From Gammaproteobacteria bacterium RIFOXYD12_FULL_61_37 (GTDB lineage Bacteria > Pseudomonadota > Gammaproteobacteria > Chromatiales > Chromatiaceae), in assembly GCA_001801995.1 (NCBI GenBank), contig MGZB01000020.1:1-47071 (forward strand): 47,071 nt of DNA, given 5' to 3'. Below, piece by piece: positions 1 to 10,000 of the stretch. A program made the position numbers and the translations under genes. Numbering within the stretch: position 1 is the stretch's first letter; each line of letters starts with the position of its first letter. The notes beneath the pieces are model-generated. The model saw only the letters and a list, made by a program, of their open reading frames with translations. It was not told the DNA's origin and did not search any database.

Positions 1-2
1 TG

Positions 3-206
3 GAAGAAGCGCTCATGCGTGGTGAATTCGAACGCGGCGAAGCATCGCGAATAACGGGCATGCCTGAGCGCACAGCGCGACGAGTTCTGTCCGACACGAT
101 TGCAACGGGGCTGCTTGCGTCTGACGGGCCGAAGGGCTCAGTATCGCTGCGGTTCCCTGCGGAGGCGCTGGACGTTTTGTTTCCGCGCCTATTCCCGGAA
201 TCGTAA
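3..206 (+). CDS. C-terminal end of a Fic-family protein (5' end outside window)
   Basis: The frame is open from the left edge and stops at 204-206, leaving about 67 residues. The segment [19 protein letters not shown] followed by [14 protein letters not shown] and a terminal LFPE resembles the winged-helix tail that closes many Fic/DOC AMP-transferase proteins; this is family recognition, because the catalytic HPFxxGNGR motif would lie upstream of the window. Fic proteins modify target proteins, usually by adding AMP, and are often toxins or host-interaction enzymes. The gene runs rightward, opposite to most of the window. It could be element cargo or flanking chromosome. Confidence 0.55.
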   Translation, partial: EEALMRGEFERGEASRITGMPERTARRVLSDTIATGLLASDGPKGSVSLRFPAEALDVLFPRLFPES

Positions 207-308
207 TGCGTTTGGCGCGCATTTCAGATTTTTCCCACGAAAACTTCAGAGAAGACGTATTGCGTTTTCGGTGAACGGTGGTAAAAAGAACAGGAAAGGA
301 GAAAAACG

Positions 309-569
309 ATGGCTATGCTAACTGATGAATTGAACCTGTCTTGGATCAAGATTGGCATTCACTACCACTGCAACATGCACATCTTCCGTGTGCTTGTGCT
401 GCAACAGAAGTACCCGGAGGACTTCCCAAAGGACTACGTTGACAGGGTGATTAAAGAATCCTATCGGGACATACAGGAAAGTCACTTGCCGAAGTGGATT
501 GAGCGGCTGATAGAGCGGGTGACTTGGCATGTAATGCCGATGATCGCGCCCTTTGGCACTGTTCTCTAG
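309..569 (+). CDS. Small protein of unknown function (86 aa)
   Basis: An ATG at 309 follows a purine-rich ribosome-binding site (AGGAAAGGAGAAAAACG). The product is soluble-looking with no membrane segment. It has a central LVLQQKYPEDFPKDYVDRV stretch, two predicted helices and a tryptophan near the C-terminus. I do not recognise a family. It is followed 9 nt after its stop by the zinc-ribbon gene at 579, which has its own strong ribosome-binding site, so the two are probably co-transcribed. Function cannot be inferred. Confidence 0.55.
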   Translation: MAMLTDELNLSWIKIGIHYHCNMHIFRVLVLQQKYPEDFPKDYVDRVIKESYRDIQESHLPKWIERLIERVTWHVMPMIAPFGTVL

Positions 570-578
570 GAGAGAGAG

Positions 579-878
579 ATGGCACTAATAGATTGTACCG
601 AATGTGGACGGAGTGTCTCGGATCAGGCCAGATTCTGTCCTGGATGCGGAGCGCAAGTCAGTGAAATCCGGTACACCAGGCGCGGAGACGTGCCTTTCCG
701 TCCATTTGTTAGGTACCTGAGTATCACGGCTATGCTCGGGTTGTTGCTGTCAATTTTGACAAACCCTTTTGCAGCCGTCATTCCTCTGGGAGGGCTTATG
801 ATATGGGTTGCCCACATGGCTCTCTTTGCGCCAAGGAGGAAGTATGTTGTCCCCCTGATGGGGAAGGCTAAGATCTGA
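579..878 (+). CDS. Zinc-ribbon membrane protein (99 aa)
   Basis: The start follows AGGAGAGAGAG. Residues 6-22 form a short zinc ribbon (CTECGRSV then CPGCGAQ), four cysteines in the CxxC...CxxC spacing typical of the zinc_ribbon_2 type. Residues about 48-85 contain two closely spaced hydrophobic segments (LGLLLSILTN and VIPLGGLMIWVAHMALF), so the protein should sit in the inner membrane with the ribbon at the cytoplasmic N-terminus. The role is unknown. It converges on the mating-pore operon, and the two are separated by a strong hairpin. Confidence 0.65.
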   Translation: MALIDCTECGRSVSDQARFCPGCGAQVSEIRYTRRGDVPFRPFVRYLSITAMLGLLLSILTNPFAAVIPLGGLMIWVAHMALFAPRRKYVVPLMGKAKI

Positions 879-915
879 TCCTTTCTTGGCTTTTGTCGCG
901 GAACTGAAGCGCGTC

Positions 916-951
916 GCATCGTGGACGCGGAGCCTGCGGCGTCCACGATGC
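916..951. terminator. Bidirectional hairpin terminator between convergent genes
   Basis: A perfect 12-bp inverted repeat (GCATCGTGGACG ... CGTCCACGATGC) with a 12-nt loop lies 9 nt past the stop of the leftward trbJ-trbL gene and 38 nt past the stop of the rightward zinc-ribbon gene. The position between convergent genes suggests a shared terminator. No long T-run follows in either direction, so factor-independent activity is only probable. Confidence 0.55.
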
Positions 952-959
952 AAGCCGAA

Positions 960-2780
960 CTATGGCGAAGGCAAAGATGGCGGGCGCCCGGCCCCTCCTA
1001 TTGGTGTGTGACCGCCGCCAGCCGCGCCGCCGCTTATGGTGATCCCGCCACCACCGCTGCCGGCTTTCGCTGCCTGTTGAGTCGCAGTGGCGGTGCTGGC
1101 GATGTCGTCTGCAACTTTCAAGCTCATCATTCCTCCCACTGGGTCTATGGACAGCCTGGTGCCGGCTATGATGCCGGCTATGGTGAACGAATAGCGCAGA
1201 AGTATGAGCATTACCGCCGCCATCATGGGGAGTAGCAATACGCCGGTCCACTGGATATCTATAAAGCCGTCACTGTCAACGCTAAAGTAAGCAACAGATG
1301 TTGTGTGCATGGCTGCGGTGAGCGCAAGAATGCCGCTAACGGTCATTTTCAATGCAAGCGCATACACAAGTCCGTCAAACCATGACCAGAATATCTTTTC
1401 GAGTTTTGGCAGCACAAAGAAAGGTACGCAAATAACACCTAGCGTTACTATTACACCGAACAGGCTGTCGGCTATAATTACGATGAAAATCCCAAGGAGC
1501 GTTGCCATCATCGCGAGCGCAATGAAAACCACAGTCATAGCAAAAATGCCAATATACTGAATCACATTGCCAATGATTACCAGCGGCGATGAGATCAGGT
1601 TCGAGATTGATTGCCAAAAGCCGGGGGGGTCTTTGTCGCCAAGCGCAAACACTGCGTCGTCCAGGTCTTTAAGCTGCCTGCCCGGCTCTAAAAAGAAGCG
1701 CCGCATCGAATCTGCGACCATATCATGGAGTGTGTTCCCAACACCCATTGTGCTAGAGAGATAATCGACGCTGCTAATCAATGTCTCGGATAAATACTGA
1801 TGGTTCTGCAAAATCCCCATGCAGAGACCGAACTTTAGTAACAGTGCAATCACTTCACCGAAAAGAATATTATCGTTAACATTGCCGCCCATCATCATTT
1901 CGATCCCTATCCACACAAGGGCCAGGGTGGAAAAGAGCAGGAGAAGGTTTGTGGCGCTGGGCGTTAAGAGTTTTGCAATCTGCGTGGATGCTTTGCTTAG
2001 CATCGCCGGGATACCGATAAGCGTGGTGGCGATTTGTCCGTCCGGAGAAACGGCATCCACAAACCTCTGTAGGTTGGTTGCTACGGTCCTATTGACGGCA
2101 TCCCGTGTTTTTTCGGATATCTCTTTCGCCTTCGCCTCCCTCTGCTGCTTCTCATCGGCTTCCGCCGCTACTTTTTGTGCCGTAATGGCCAATATTTGGG
2201 CATTCTGCGAGGCGATCAGATTGGCGTTCTGATTCAGGGTAACAAGCAACTGATTCGTGCCTCTGGAGGTATTTGCTTTTTCGCCCAGGGTTTTAATCGT
2301 TCTCTGTTGCTGCTCAAGGCTACGAATGGTTTCAGTCGCATGCTGAAACGCCGCCGTGTGAACGCCGTTATTTGCTTCCGCGATCCGCTCCTCCCGCTCG
2401 ACAAACTCGTCCCAGGTTTGCACTGGCGAGTTCAAATACATTCTCGCTATTTCCTCCATGGAGGCAGAGGAGCTATTAGCGGCTTGATATAAATTGTTTA
2501 GTGACGACTGAAGGTTTTCCAGCGCCCCAGCGGTCTGCTGATACGTCTCAACTAAGTCGATAACCCAGCCAAGTCCGTTCGCTTGGGCGATTTCTTGAAT
2601 TATCTGCCCCGACTTGACCATCTCAACCAGGTTCGCGACCTGCTTGACTTGCTGAGCGAGCTGATTGATGTTCTCGACATGGTTCCAGGGGTCATAGACC
2701 GTGCCTGCGGCGGATGCGGCGGTCGCCAAAGTCAGCCCGACCGCCAGGAACAGCGCACGGAGCTTATTGAGCCATTTCAT
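960..2780 (-). CDS. TrbJ-TrbL (VirB5-VirB6) fusion protein of the mating pore
   Basis: The 606-aa product appears to join two normally separate type IV secretion components. Residues 1-25 are a signal peptide (cleavage near AASA). Residues about 26-235 are helical with a TVYDPWNHVENINQLAQQ start and many Gln/Asn, as in the periplasmic pilus-tip protein TrbJ/VirB5. Residues about 255-560 carry some six or seven membrane segments and a WIGIEMM motif like the inner-membrane channel protein TrbL/VirB6. The tail is Gly/Pro/Ser-rich. The start overlaps the trbE stop by 17 nt, so translation is probably coupled. IncP order is B-C-D-E-F-G-H-I-J-K-L; here F to I and K are missing from the block. A VirB6 homologue with an unusually long N-terminus is the alternative. 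Confidence 0.75.
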   Translation of the reverse strand: MKWLNKLRALFLAVGLTLATAASAAGTVYDPWNHVENINQLAQQVKQVANLVEMVKSGQIIQEIAQANGLGWVIDLVETYQQTAGALENLQSSLNNLYQAANSSSASMEEIARMYLNSPVQTWDEFVEREERIAEANNGVHTAAFQHATETIRSLEQQQRTIKTLGEKANTSRGTNQLLVTLNQNANLIASQNAQILAITAQKVAAEADEKQQREAKAKEISEKTRDAVNRTVATNLQRFVDAVSPDGQIATTLIGIPAMLSKASTQIAKLLTPSATNLLLLFSTLALVWIGIEMMMGGNVNDNILFGEVIALLLKFGLCMGILQNHQYLSETLISSVDYLSSTMGVGNTLHDMVADSMRRFFLEPGRQLKDLDDAVFALGDKDPPGFWQSISNLISSPLVIIGNVIQYIGIFAMTVVFIALAMMATLLGIFIVIIADSLFGVIVTLGVICVPFFVLPKLEKIFWSWFDGLVYALALKMTVSGILALTAAMHTTSVAYFSVDSDGFIDIQWTGVLLLPMMAAVMLILLRYSFTIAGIIAGTRLSIDPVGGMMSLKVADDIASTATATQQAAKAGSGGGGITISGGAAGGGHTPIGGAGRPPSLPSP

Positions 2781-5226
2781 CTTCGTATTTCCTTAGATAG
2801 TTGTCGTCGCCCGACGTACGCCATGCCTCAAACGACCGGATAGCGCGCTGATCGGAGCGCAGATAGGCCAGAATCCGTGCCGGAAAACGCGCCTGCATCA
2901 GGCGTGAGTGGTCCGAGTTTGTGATCAGGTAGTCCCGCTTGGCGGTGGCCTGGCGGATGATGGCGAGCTGGGCCGGGCGTAGGCCGAAGCGCTCCATGTA
3001 CAGCGGGGCGTGGCTGTCCACGTTGGGATTCGCCAGGAAGATCCGCGTCGGCATGTTGTCGCTGATGGCGGCAAAGGCCGCCGAGCGAGACAGCTCGTCA
3101 AGGTTCTGGCTGGCCATGACGATGACTCCGTTCTTTTTACGCAGGGTCCTCAGCCAGTTTTCGATGCGTGCCGCGAACAGGGGATCGGACAGAGCGAACC
3201 ATGCCTCCTCCAGATAGATGATGGTGGGGTCCCCTGTCATGCGCCGGTTGATGCGGAAGAAGGCGTACTCCAGAAAGGCGCGGGCCACCGAGGGCTGGCG
3301 GAACAGATCATCCATGGCGATGGTCACGAATCGATCCAGCGAGAACGAGTCGTCCGCATGATCGAACCAGCGTGCGTACTGGCCACCTTCAACCCAAGCT
3401 GCGAGCCGTTCCGACAACCGACCAGGGAGCACCAAGGCCAGACTTTTCAGGCGGCGGGTATCGGGCTGTAGCCGGCGTACCGACTCGACAGCATCGCGGA
3501 TCGCTTTGTCGTCGCCCGCCGAAAGGTCGTGCTGCCGGTGGGTCAGTAGGATTTCCAGCCAGGAGACGAACCATTCCCAATCCGCGTCGGATTCAAGGCC
3601 CGCCATGGGGTTCATGGCCATGTTGCCCGCTGCCGGGTCCAGGTACTGCCCGCCGTTGGCGAGCGTGGTGATGTAGCAGCTCTTGTCCTTGTCAAAGATG
3701 TAGGTTTGGCAGGGGGCGTATTGCTGCCAGCGGGTCAGCAGAAAATTCATCAGCACCGACTTGCCCGCGCCGCTGGGGCCTATCACCAAGGAATGGCCCA
3801 GGTCATAACGATGAAAGTTGAGCCAGTAGGACGTGCCGTGGTTGGTTTGAAATACCGCCAGCGCTGGTTGCGTGCGTCCGGACTGCTCAGTGAGGTGCCG
3901 GTTGATCGGCTCACCTTCGGAAAGAGTGATGATGGGCGAAAGATCTGCCGCGTTGGCGCCAGTGGCCCAGACGTAGCGAATCGACTCTTCCCAGTTGCCC
4001 GGCAGCGACCCGGCCCAGGCGGACAGCGTGTGCAGCGTCTCGCGGAACGTCACCAGGCCATTGTGGGCAAGTCTTTTGGTGGCGGTTTCCACGGCAGCTT
4101 CTAAAGACCGCTCGTCATCGGCGTACAGCAAAAGCGCGGTCGAGAGCCAGCCGGTGAGGCCCGTGGTAACTTCGCTTAGGGCAATCCCTGCCGCATTTGC
4201 GTCATCAAGCCGCGCCGGGTCTTGACGTACGACGGTCGGTCCGCTCGACATCGCTGCCCGCAGATGATTGAACAGGGACGTGGCGCGCATCAGGTGATGT
4301 CGGCGTATGGCGTTGACGTGCTTGCGCGACTGGTCCGGCGAGAGCGGTCGAAGTGTGCGGACCAGAGTGTACTCCGCAGGCAGGCTTAGAAGCGGCGCCA
4401 TCAGTTCCGGATAGGTTTCTTCCCACCCTGCGTTAGTTGTGGGCCACTCCTTTATGACCACGGCCGCCATGCGACGCGATGCGGACGCGCCCTGGAAGAC
4501 AACGTGATCCGCTTCCACTGCGAGGGTATTGCCACCGAGCGCTGTGTCCAGGTAACCGCGATCCGGGTCAAATCGCACCGGGTGCGGCTCGGAGGCGGGC
4601 GATGCAAGGACATTTAGGACGCCCAGTAGCTCCGCCCCCTCGACCCGCGAGACCCTGAACGCAGGCAGGTTGGACAGGATTTGCCGAATCATGGATTCCA
4701 GCGCTTCGCACTGCGAGGCAAGTTGGTCAATCGACAGCGAGAGGCTGTGTCCGCCGCTGATCACAGCCCGAATGGCGTCTCGCCAGGGGACGGCGCCCGC
4801 GATGGCATGCACGACGGGGGAGAACATCCGGCTGGAAGCGTCGGGAGCCCGTAGTCCGATAACCATCCAGTCCCGCATGGTGTAGAACACCTCGCCGCTT
4901 TTCCATTCGCGATACAGATCGTCGAGCCGCCCAGCCGAGGCATTAGCGCTCGACTCAATGCGCTGCTTTTGTCTCGCCGTGATCCACATAACGAGATGCC
5001 GGTCATCCAGCGCCTTGATCGCTCGCTCGACGGATGCGGCGGCGTAGTCGATCTCGGCACCGGAGCGACCCTCCAGATCCACGCCCTTCATTTCCAGTAC
5101 GCCGAAAATCGAGCCGTCTTTGCACAGCACCAGCCCTGGCGTCAGAGTGGTAACCCAGGGCAGCAACTCGCTCAAGGGACGACTTTTGGTCCACTCCTTC
5201 CGCTGCTCGGTCAGTGTATTCAGCAT
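2764..5226 (-). CDS. trbE: TrbE/VirB4 conjugative transfer ATPase
   Basis: The 820-aa length and sequence match the VirB4/TrbE ATPase that energises pilus assembly and substrate transfer at the inner membrane. The N-terminal CagE/TrbE domain covers roughly residues 20-400. Walker A is GPSGAGKSVL near residue 482 and Walker B is TIIYLEEAWF near residue 667. The start overlaps the stop of the VirB3-like gene by a few bases. No disruption is visible, and all residues expected of the P-loop are present. Confidence 0.92.
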   Translation of the reverse strand: MLNTLTEQRKEWTKSRPLSELLPWVTTLTPGLVLCKDGSIFGVLEMKGVDLEGRSGAEIDYAAASVERAIKALDDRHLVMWITARQKQRIESSANASAGRLDDLYREWKSGEVFYTMRDWMVIGLRAPDASSRMFSPVVHAIAGAVPWRDAIRAVISGGHSLSLSIDQLASQCEALESMIRQILSNLPAFRVSRVEGAELLGVLNVLASPASEPHPVRFDPDRGYLDTALGGNTLAVEADHVVFQGASASRRMAAVVIKEWPTTNAGWEETYPELMAPLLSLPAEYTLVRTLRPLSPDQSRKHVNAIRRHHLMRATSLFNHLRAAMSSGPTVVRQDPARLDDANAAGIALSEVTTGLTGWLSTALLLYADDERSLEAAVETATKRLAHNGLVTFRETLHTLSAWAGSLPGNWEESIRYVWATGANAADLSPIITLSEGEPINRHLTEQSGRTQPALAVFQTNHGTSYWLNFHRYDLGHSLVIGPSGAGKSVLMNFLLTRWQQYAPCQTYIFDKDKSCYITTLANGGQYLDPAAGNMAMNPMAGLESDADWEWFVSWLEILLTHRQHDLSAGDDKAIRDAVESVRRLQPDTRRLKSLALVLPGRLSERLAAWVEGGQYARWFDHADDSFSLDRFVTIAMDDLFRQPSVARAFLEYAFFRINRRMTGDPTIIYLEEAWFALSDPLFAARIENWLRTLRKKNGVIVMASQNLDELSRSAAFAAISDNMPTRIFLANPNVDSHAPLYMERFGLRPAQLAIIRQATAKRDYLITNSDHSRLMQARFPARILAYLRSDQRAIRSFEAWRTSGDDNYLRKYEDEMAQ

Positions 5227-5537
5227 GGCACTCCCCTACCCCATCCGTGCGGACGGGGGTTGCGTATCTTGGAGCCCCTGTTGCGAGGGAAAGGCTCGTA
5301 GCAATCCGCCTGGATGGAATAGCGGCGGTAGACCTTGCGTATATCCACTTCGTGCTTGCTGGCGACGGCCATTAGCATATGGAGTAGCACAAACACAGGC
5401 AGGAATGTCCATTGACGGAAGTGCATGACGACGACGATGGCCAGGGTTCCATTGGCGATTGCAAGCCCGTGCTCGACCCCGGCGACGAGCCGAGGTCGGC
5501 TCAGGACGGGATACATGCGACTGCTGCGGCGGTCCAC
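5220..5537 (-). CDS. trbD: TrbD/VirB3 inner-membrane mating-pore protein
   Basis: I start this gene at a GTG (5537), 2 nt past the trbC stop. An in-frame ATG nearer the YPVLSRP motif is an alternative. The product (about 105 aa) has the VirB3 pattern: a YPVLSRPRLVAGVE head, two membrane segments (IANGTLAIVVVMHF and FLPVFVLLHMLMAVA) and a charged RKVYRRYSIQAD tail. VirB3 is a short inner-membrane protein that works with VirB4 and is sometimes fused to it. Its stop overlaps the trbE start, so the cluster B-C-D-E is tightly coupled. Confidence 0.82.
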   Translation of the reverse strand: MDRRSSRMYPVLSRPRLVAGVEHGLAIANGTLAIVVVMHFRQWTFLPVFVLLHMLMAVASKHEVDIRKVYRRYSIQADCYEPFPRNRGSKIRNPRPHGWGRGVPC

Positions 5538-5539
5538 AA

Positions 5540-5854
5540 TCAGCGTCCGCCGGAGCCGCTGAAGATCCCGATCCAGCTCGTCGCCATGAGCGCGAACGAG
5601 AGACCCAGGGCAATTCGTAGTACCGTGCCCAAAATCCCATTCACCTCGCCGAAGGCGATCAGAAGTCCCGCGACCACAAAGACAATGGCTGCAACGGAAG
5701 TGGCAACGGTCCCGGTCAGGTTGTCGGTGAAGTTCCGTAGCGGAGTATCCCACGGCATAGCAAAAGCGATCTCGGGCATCGCCAGGACGAACAGCGTCAG
5801 CAGCAACCCAAGGGCGCTCTGGACGGAAATGGCATTGGTGATTCGATTAAGCAT
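5540..5854 (-). CDS. trbC: TrbC/VirB2 pilin
   Basis: The 104-aa product has a signal peptide ending at AIAFA (about residue 32), then a short polar segment and two long hydrophobic helices (VATSVAAIVFVVAGLLIAFG and LRIALGLSFALMATSWIG). That is the layout of the major conjugative pilin TrbC/VirB2. It lies between trbB and the VirB3-like gene, its canonical place. In TrbC systems the pilin is trimmed and cyclised; cyclisation cannot be judged here. Confidence 0.85.
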   Translation of the reverse strand: MLNRITNAISVQSALGLLLTLFVLAMPEIAFAMPWDTPLRNFTDNLTGTVATSVAAIVFVVAGLLIAFGEVNGILGTVLRIALGLSFALMATSWIGIFSGSGGR

Positions 5855-5890
5855 GCGTTTTAACTCCTATATTTATTGACAAAAACCCGG

Positions 5891-6871
5891 CTACACCAGC
5901 GGCACATAGCGATACCCCGTGGCCGGGTCGTATCCCTGAAGGCTGATGATTTCGGAGATCACGCGCCGCTTACCGACGCGAGACATCTGGACGACATAAT
6001 TGATGGTGGTGGCGATCTGCATCCTGATCGCCTCCAGAGGCCAGCCGGTCCCTGCGGTCAGCACCAGGGTCTCCAGCCGGGCCAATGCCGCGAAGGCGCT
6101 GTTGGCGTGGATGCTGGCCAGCGATCCCTCGTGACCGGTATTGATGGCCTGTAGCAGGTCGAAGGTTTCAGTGCCCCGGACCTCGCCGATGATTACCCGG
6201 TCAGGCCGGTAGCGGAGCGCCAGACGGACCAGTGTCCGTGTGTCAATGCCCGCCTGCTCGTTGGTGCGGAAACAAACCTCGTTGGGTGCCTCAATCCGCA
6301 GCTCCGGCACGTCCTCAATGAAGATCAACCGTTCGTGGGACGGAATGCCCCGCTTGATCAGTCCGCGCATAAAGGTGGTCTTGCCGGTCGAGGTGCCACC
6401 CGAGACGAGGACCGTTTTCTTGCGGGAGACCACTTCGGCCAGCCATTGATGCGGGTTCGATGGATCAAAGCTGTGCTCGTCACGGGCCGCGTCACGCGGC
6501 GCAACGTCGAATTGCTCAAGCGGGACATCTTGGTGCGAGTGGCGTCGGATGCACATGGAATGGCCGTGAACGGCGGTGGGCGCCAGTGCGGCGGCTACGC
6601 GGTAATCGCCGAGCTGGGTATCCAAGATGGCATTCTCTGAGTTTTCTGCCACATCCTTGCCCTCCCTGCGCCCCAATACCGAGATGGCGCCGAAGATCGC
6701 CTCACGGGTCAGCTCGGTATCCATGCGTTCGATGCCCGAGCGCCGCTCCACCCAAATCTGAGTAGGGGAGTTGATCATGACCTCCTCGACATCTGTATCG
6801 TCGAGCACGGTCATGACCGGGCCGAGGAACTGGCCGAGCATCTGTTTGATGTATTGCTGTGAATGGTGCAT
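5891..6871 (-). CDS. trbB: TrbB/VirB11 traffic ATPase
   Basis: The 326-aa product matches VirB11-type hexameric secretion ATPases. Walker A is SGGTSTGKTT near residue 154, followed by the IFIEDVPEL and VIIGEVRGTE motifs and a GHEGSLASIHAN histidine box. It sits at the cytoplasmic base of the secretion channel. It is the first gene of the mating-pore operon. The ATG at 6871 has no Shine-Dalgarno sequence and lies exactly 46 nt from the inner edge of the upstream inverted repeat, the same spacing as traI. A start at Met11 is possible. Confidence 0.92.
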   Translation of the reverse strand: MHHSQQYIKQMLGQFLGPVMTVLDDTDVEEVMINSPTQIWVERRSGIERMDTELTREAIFGAISVLGRREGKDVAENSENAILDTQLGDYRVAAALAPTAVHGHSMCIRRHSHQDVPLEQFDVAPRDAARDEHSFDPSNPHQWLAEVVSRKKTVLVSGGTSTGKTTFMRGLIKRGIPSHERLIFIEDVPELRIEAPNEVCFRTNEQAGIDTRTLVRLALRYRPDRVIIGEVRGTETFDLLQAINTGHEGSLASIHANSAFAALARLETLVLTAGTGWPLEAIRMQIATTINYVVQMSRVGKRRVISEIISLQGYDPATGYRYVPLV

Positions 6872-6877
6872 GGCGGA

Positions 6878-6935
6878 ATTTTCCGCTGTTGAAAGTGGAA
6901 AATGCGTTCAAATAACGTGGTTAAAAACGGTTATT
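6878..6935 (-). promoter_or_regulatory. Inverted-repeat promoter 1 (trbB operon)
   Basis: The 25-bp inverted repeat at 6911-6935 has arms AATAAC and GTTATT. On the minus strand a -10-like GAAAAT (6883-6878) lies 34-39 nt from the first G of GTTATT, the same spacing as at the other eight sites in the window. There is no recognisable -35. The trbB ATG follows at nucleotide 46, where transcription would be expected to start. Confidence 0.6.
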
Positions 6936-7084
6936 CGGCAAAAGGAGAAAAAAAGGAGAAAAAAGTGTGACGGAGAGGTGTTTCGGACGCCGGACGGATA
7001 CCGCAAAATGGGATGATGGCCTTGCCTGAAGCCGCATACCCCGCTACTTTTGCCTCGCCCATCCGTAAAACAGGACACAAATCC

Positions 7085-10000
7085 ATGCTAACGCAAGAAA
7101 ATCTCCTCGAACTGCTCACTGCGCTCCGTTTCGTGCAGTCGGGAAGTGTTTACCGAAAGATATTCGGTGACGCAGTTCTTGAGGTGAGTCTCGCAAGAAA
7201 GGAGATCTGCTATCCTGAGACGGCGGGGCTTGTTGTCAATGAGCGCCAGACTTGCAACTTTGAGGCGGGCGAGAATTTTGTTGTTCTGGAATGCGTACAT
7301 CGCCTGCTGGAGAAAGGATACAGACCCGAGCACATCGAACTGGAGCCTAAATGGCAGCTCGGTAGGGGAGCGAGTGGCGGGCGCGCCGATATCCTGATAA
7401 AGGATAACAATGGACGCCCCTTGCTGATCATCGAATGCAAGACTGCGGGAGCGGAGTTCACGCGCGCCTGGAATAAAACTCAGCAGGATGGCGGGCAGCT
7501 TTTCAGCTACGCACAGCAGATCAGTGAAACGCAATTCTTGTGCCTGTATACGTCCGATCTGGAAGCAGGCGCACTAACCTACACCAGCCACATCGTAGCC
7601 CATCGGGACAACGAGAAATATCTCGCCGACAACCCGCTATTCAGCGGGTTCGGGGTGGCCACCAATGTTAAAGAGCGATTCGCCGCCTGGCGTGACACCT
7701 ACAAACTGGATTACACCACCAAAGGCCTGTTTGAGGATAACATCCAGCCGTACCACATCGGCAAAGACAAATATTCGCTGGACGACCTGCACGCCATTTC
7801 CGCGCTGGATCAACAAAAGAAGTACAACGAGTTCGCTGCTATTCTGCGGCAGCACAATGTCTCTGGGCGCGAAAACGCATTTGACAAGCTGATCAATCTC
7901 TTTCTGTGCAAGCTGGTTGATGAAATTGAGAATCCACAAGATCTCAAGTTTTACTGGAAGGGCGTGGCCTACGACACCCATTTTGAACTAATGGATCGCC
8001 TGCAACAGCTCTATCAGGCGGGCATGGGCAAGTTTCTTGGTGAGGATATCACCTACGTCAATCGAGACGACATCAATAATGCCCTGCGGTTCATTCGCCA
8101 GAACCCGGACGCAACCCAGCGAGCTGTATGGAATTTGTTCATTCAGCAGAAATTTTTCACCAACAACGATTTCTCGCTGATCGACGTTCACAACGAAAAG
8201 TTGTTCTATCAGAACGCTGAAGTGTTGCTGAAAATATTGCAAATGTGGCAGGACATACGGCTAACCAATCCGCACGGGCACAACCAGTTTCTCGGCGATT
8301 TGTTCGAGGGCTTTCTCGACCAGGGCGTCAAACAGAGCGAGGGACAATACTTCACGCCCATGCCTATCTGTCGGTTCATTTTGATGAGCCTGCCGCTGGC
8401 GGCAATCATTCAGCGGAGCGGCGCGCCGCCCAAGACTATTGATTACGCATGCGGTGCGGGCCACTTTCTGACCGAGCTGGCGCTGCAGATCCAGCCATTG
8501 GTTGAAGCGCACAAGCCATGCGCGGATCTGGCGGATTACCACCGAGAGATGTTCGGCATCGAGAAGGAATACCGCCTGTCCAAGGTAGCCAAAGTATCTG
8601 CCTTTATGTACGGACAGCAAGAGATCGGCATTTGCCATGGCGATGCGCTTATTAACCGGCACGAAGCTTTCCCCGGCATACAGGACGGTACGTTTGATCT
8701 TCTGGTCTCCAACCCCCCGTACAGCGTGCGAGGCTTTCTGGAAACACTGCCGGAGGACGAACGCAACGCCTACTCACTGTCCGCGACCATCAGCGACCTC
8801 GAAACTTCCAATAGCATCGAAACCTTCTTCATTGAGCGCGCCAGGCAGTTGTTAAAAGCCGGAGGCGTAGCGGCTATCATTCTGCCGTCCAGTATTCTGT
8901 CCAACGGGGGCGGCGCCTACATTCGGGCGCGCGAAATTCTGATCCAGTATTTCGACATCGTGGCGATTGCCGAATTCGGCAGCGGCACCTTTGGCAAGAC
9001 CGGCACCAACACTGTCACGCTGTTCCTGCGGCGAAAGAAAACCGCGCCCGACACCGCTGCGCATTACCGCGAACGGGTGGATGAGTGGTTCAGTGGCTGC
9101 GATGCCAGCAAGCGCAAGCAGGTCATCTACAAAGACGAGCACCTGATCGCCCAATACGCCTCGCATGTCGGTGTGCCGCTGGACGACTACAGGTCTCTGC
9201 TCAAGGGCGATAGTGACGGGGCATGGGCTGGACACGTCCATTTCAAGGCATACATCAGCAAGTTCAATGGCGGCACGGAGATAAGCGGCCTCCACAAGAC
9301 GAAGTGGTTCAAGGCACTGTCCGCATCCGAAAAGGATGCCGAGACCAATAAACGCTACCTTGCCTTTGTGAAGGCTGTCGAGAGCGACAAGATTTACCAC
9401 TTCGCGATGGCCTGTGATCAGACCAGCCCTGTGCTGATTATCCGCAGTCCCGCCGAAACCAAAACCATTAAGCGGTTTCTCGGTTACGAGTGGAGTTCGT
9501 CCAAAGGGGACGAGGGGATAAAGCTCATCAAGGACGCGAAAGGCTATCACCTGACGCCCTTATACGACGAGACCAATCGGGATAACACAGCCAAGATAAA
9601 TCACTATGTGTCTGCCAATTTTGACGGGTCGCTGCCTAAAATTCCGGCTGGCTTGCAGGATGTTGCCCGTATTGCTGCGCTGGTGGACATGCTTGACTTC
9701 TCGCGTGCGGTGTTTGAGAAGCAAATCGCGCTGATGCCAAAGAACTCTATCTTGGCGCCAAGCGCACGATACCCCATGGAGAGTCTTGCCAATCTCAGTT
9801 CCTTGCTGAGGCGAGGCAGGCCGTCCAAATATGGGGCGTCGTCCATTCAGATCATAAAATCAGGCCAGGCGCGCGGGAATTTTGAATTCGACTTTTCCGA
9901 GCGTCACTTCGTAGCAGATGGTTTTATTCCGGACGAACGCAAGCTGCAACCGGGAGACTTGCTGATCAACTCCACGGGCAAAGGCACTGCCGGTCGCGTT

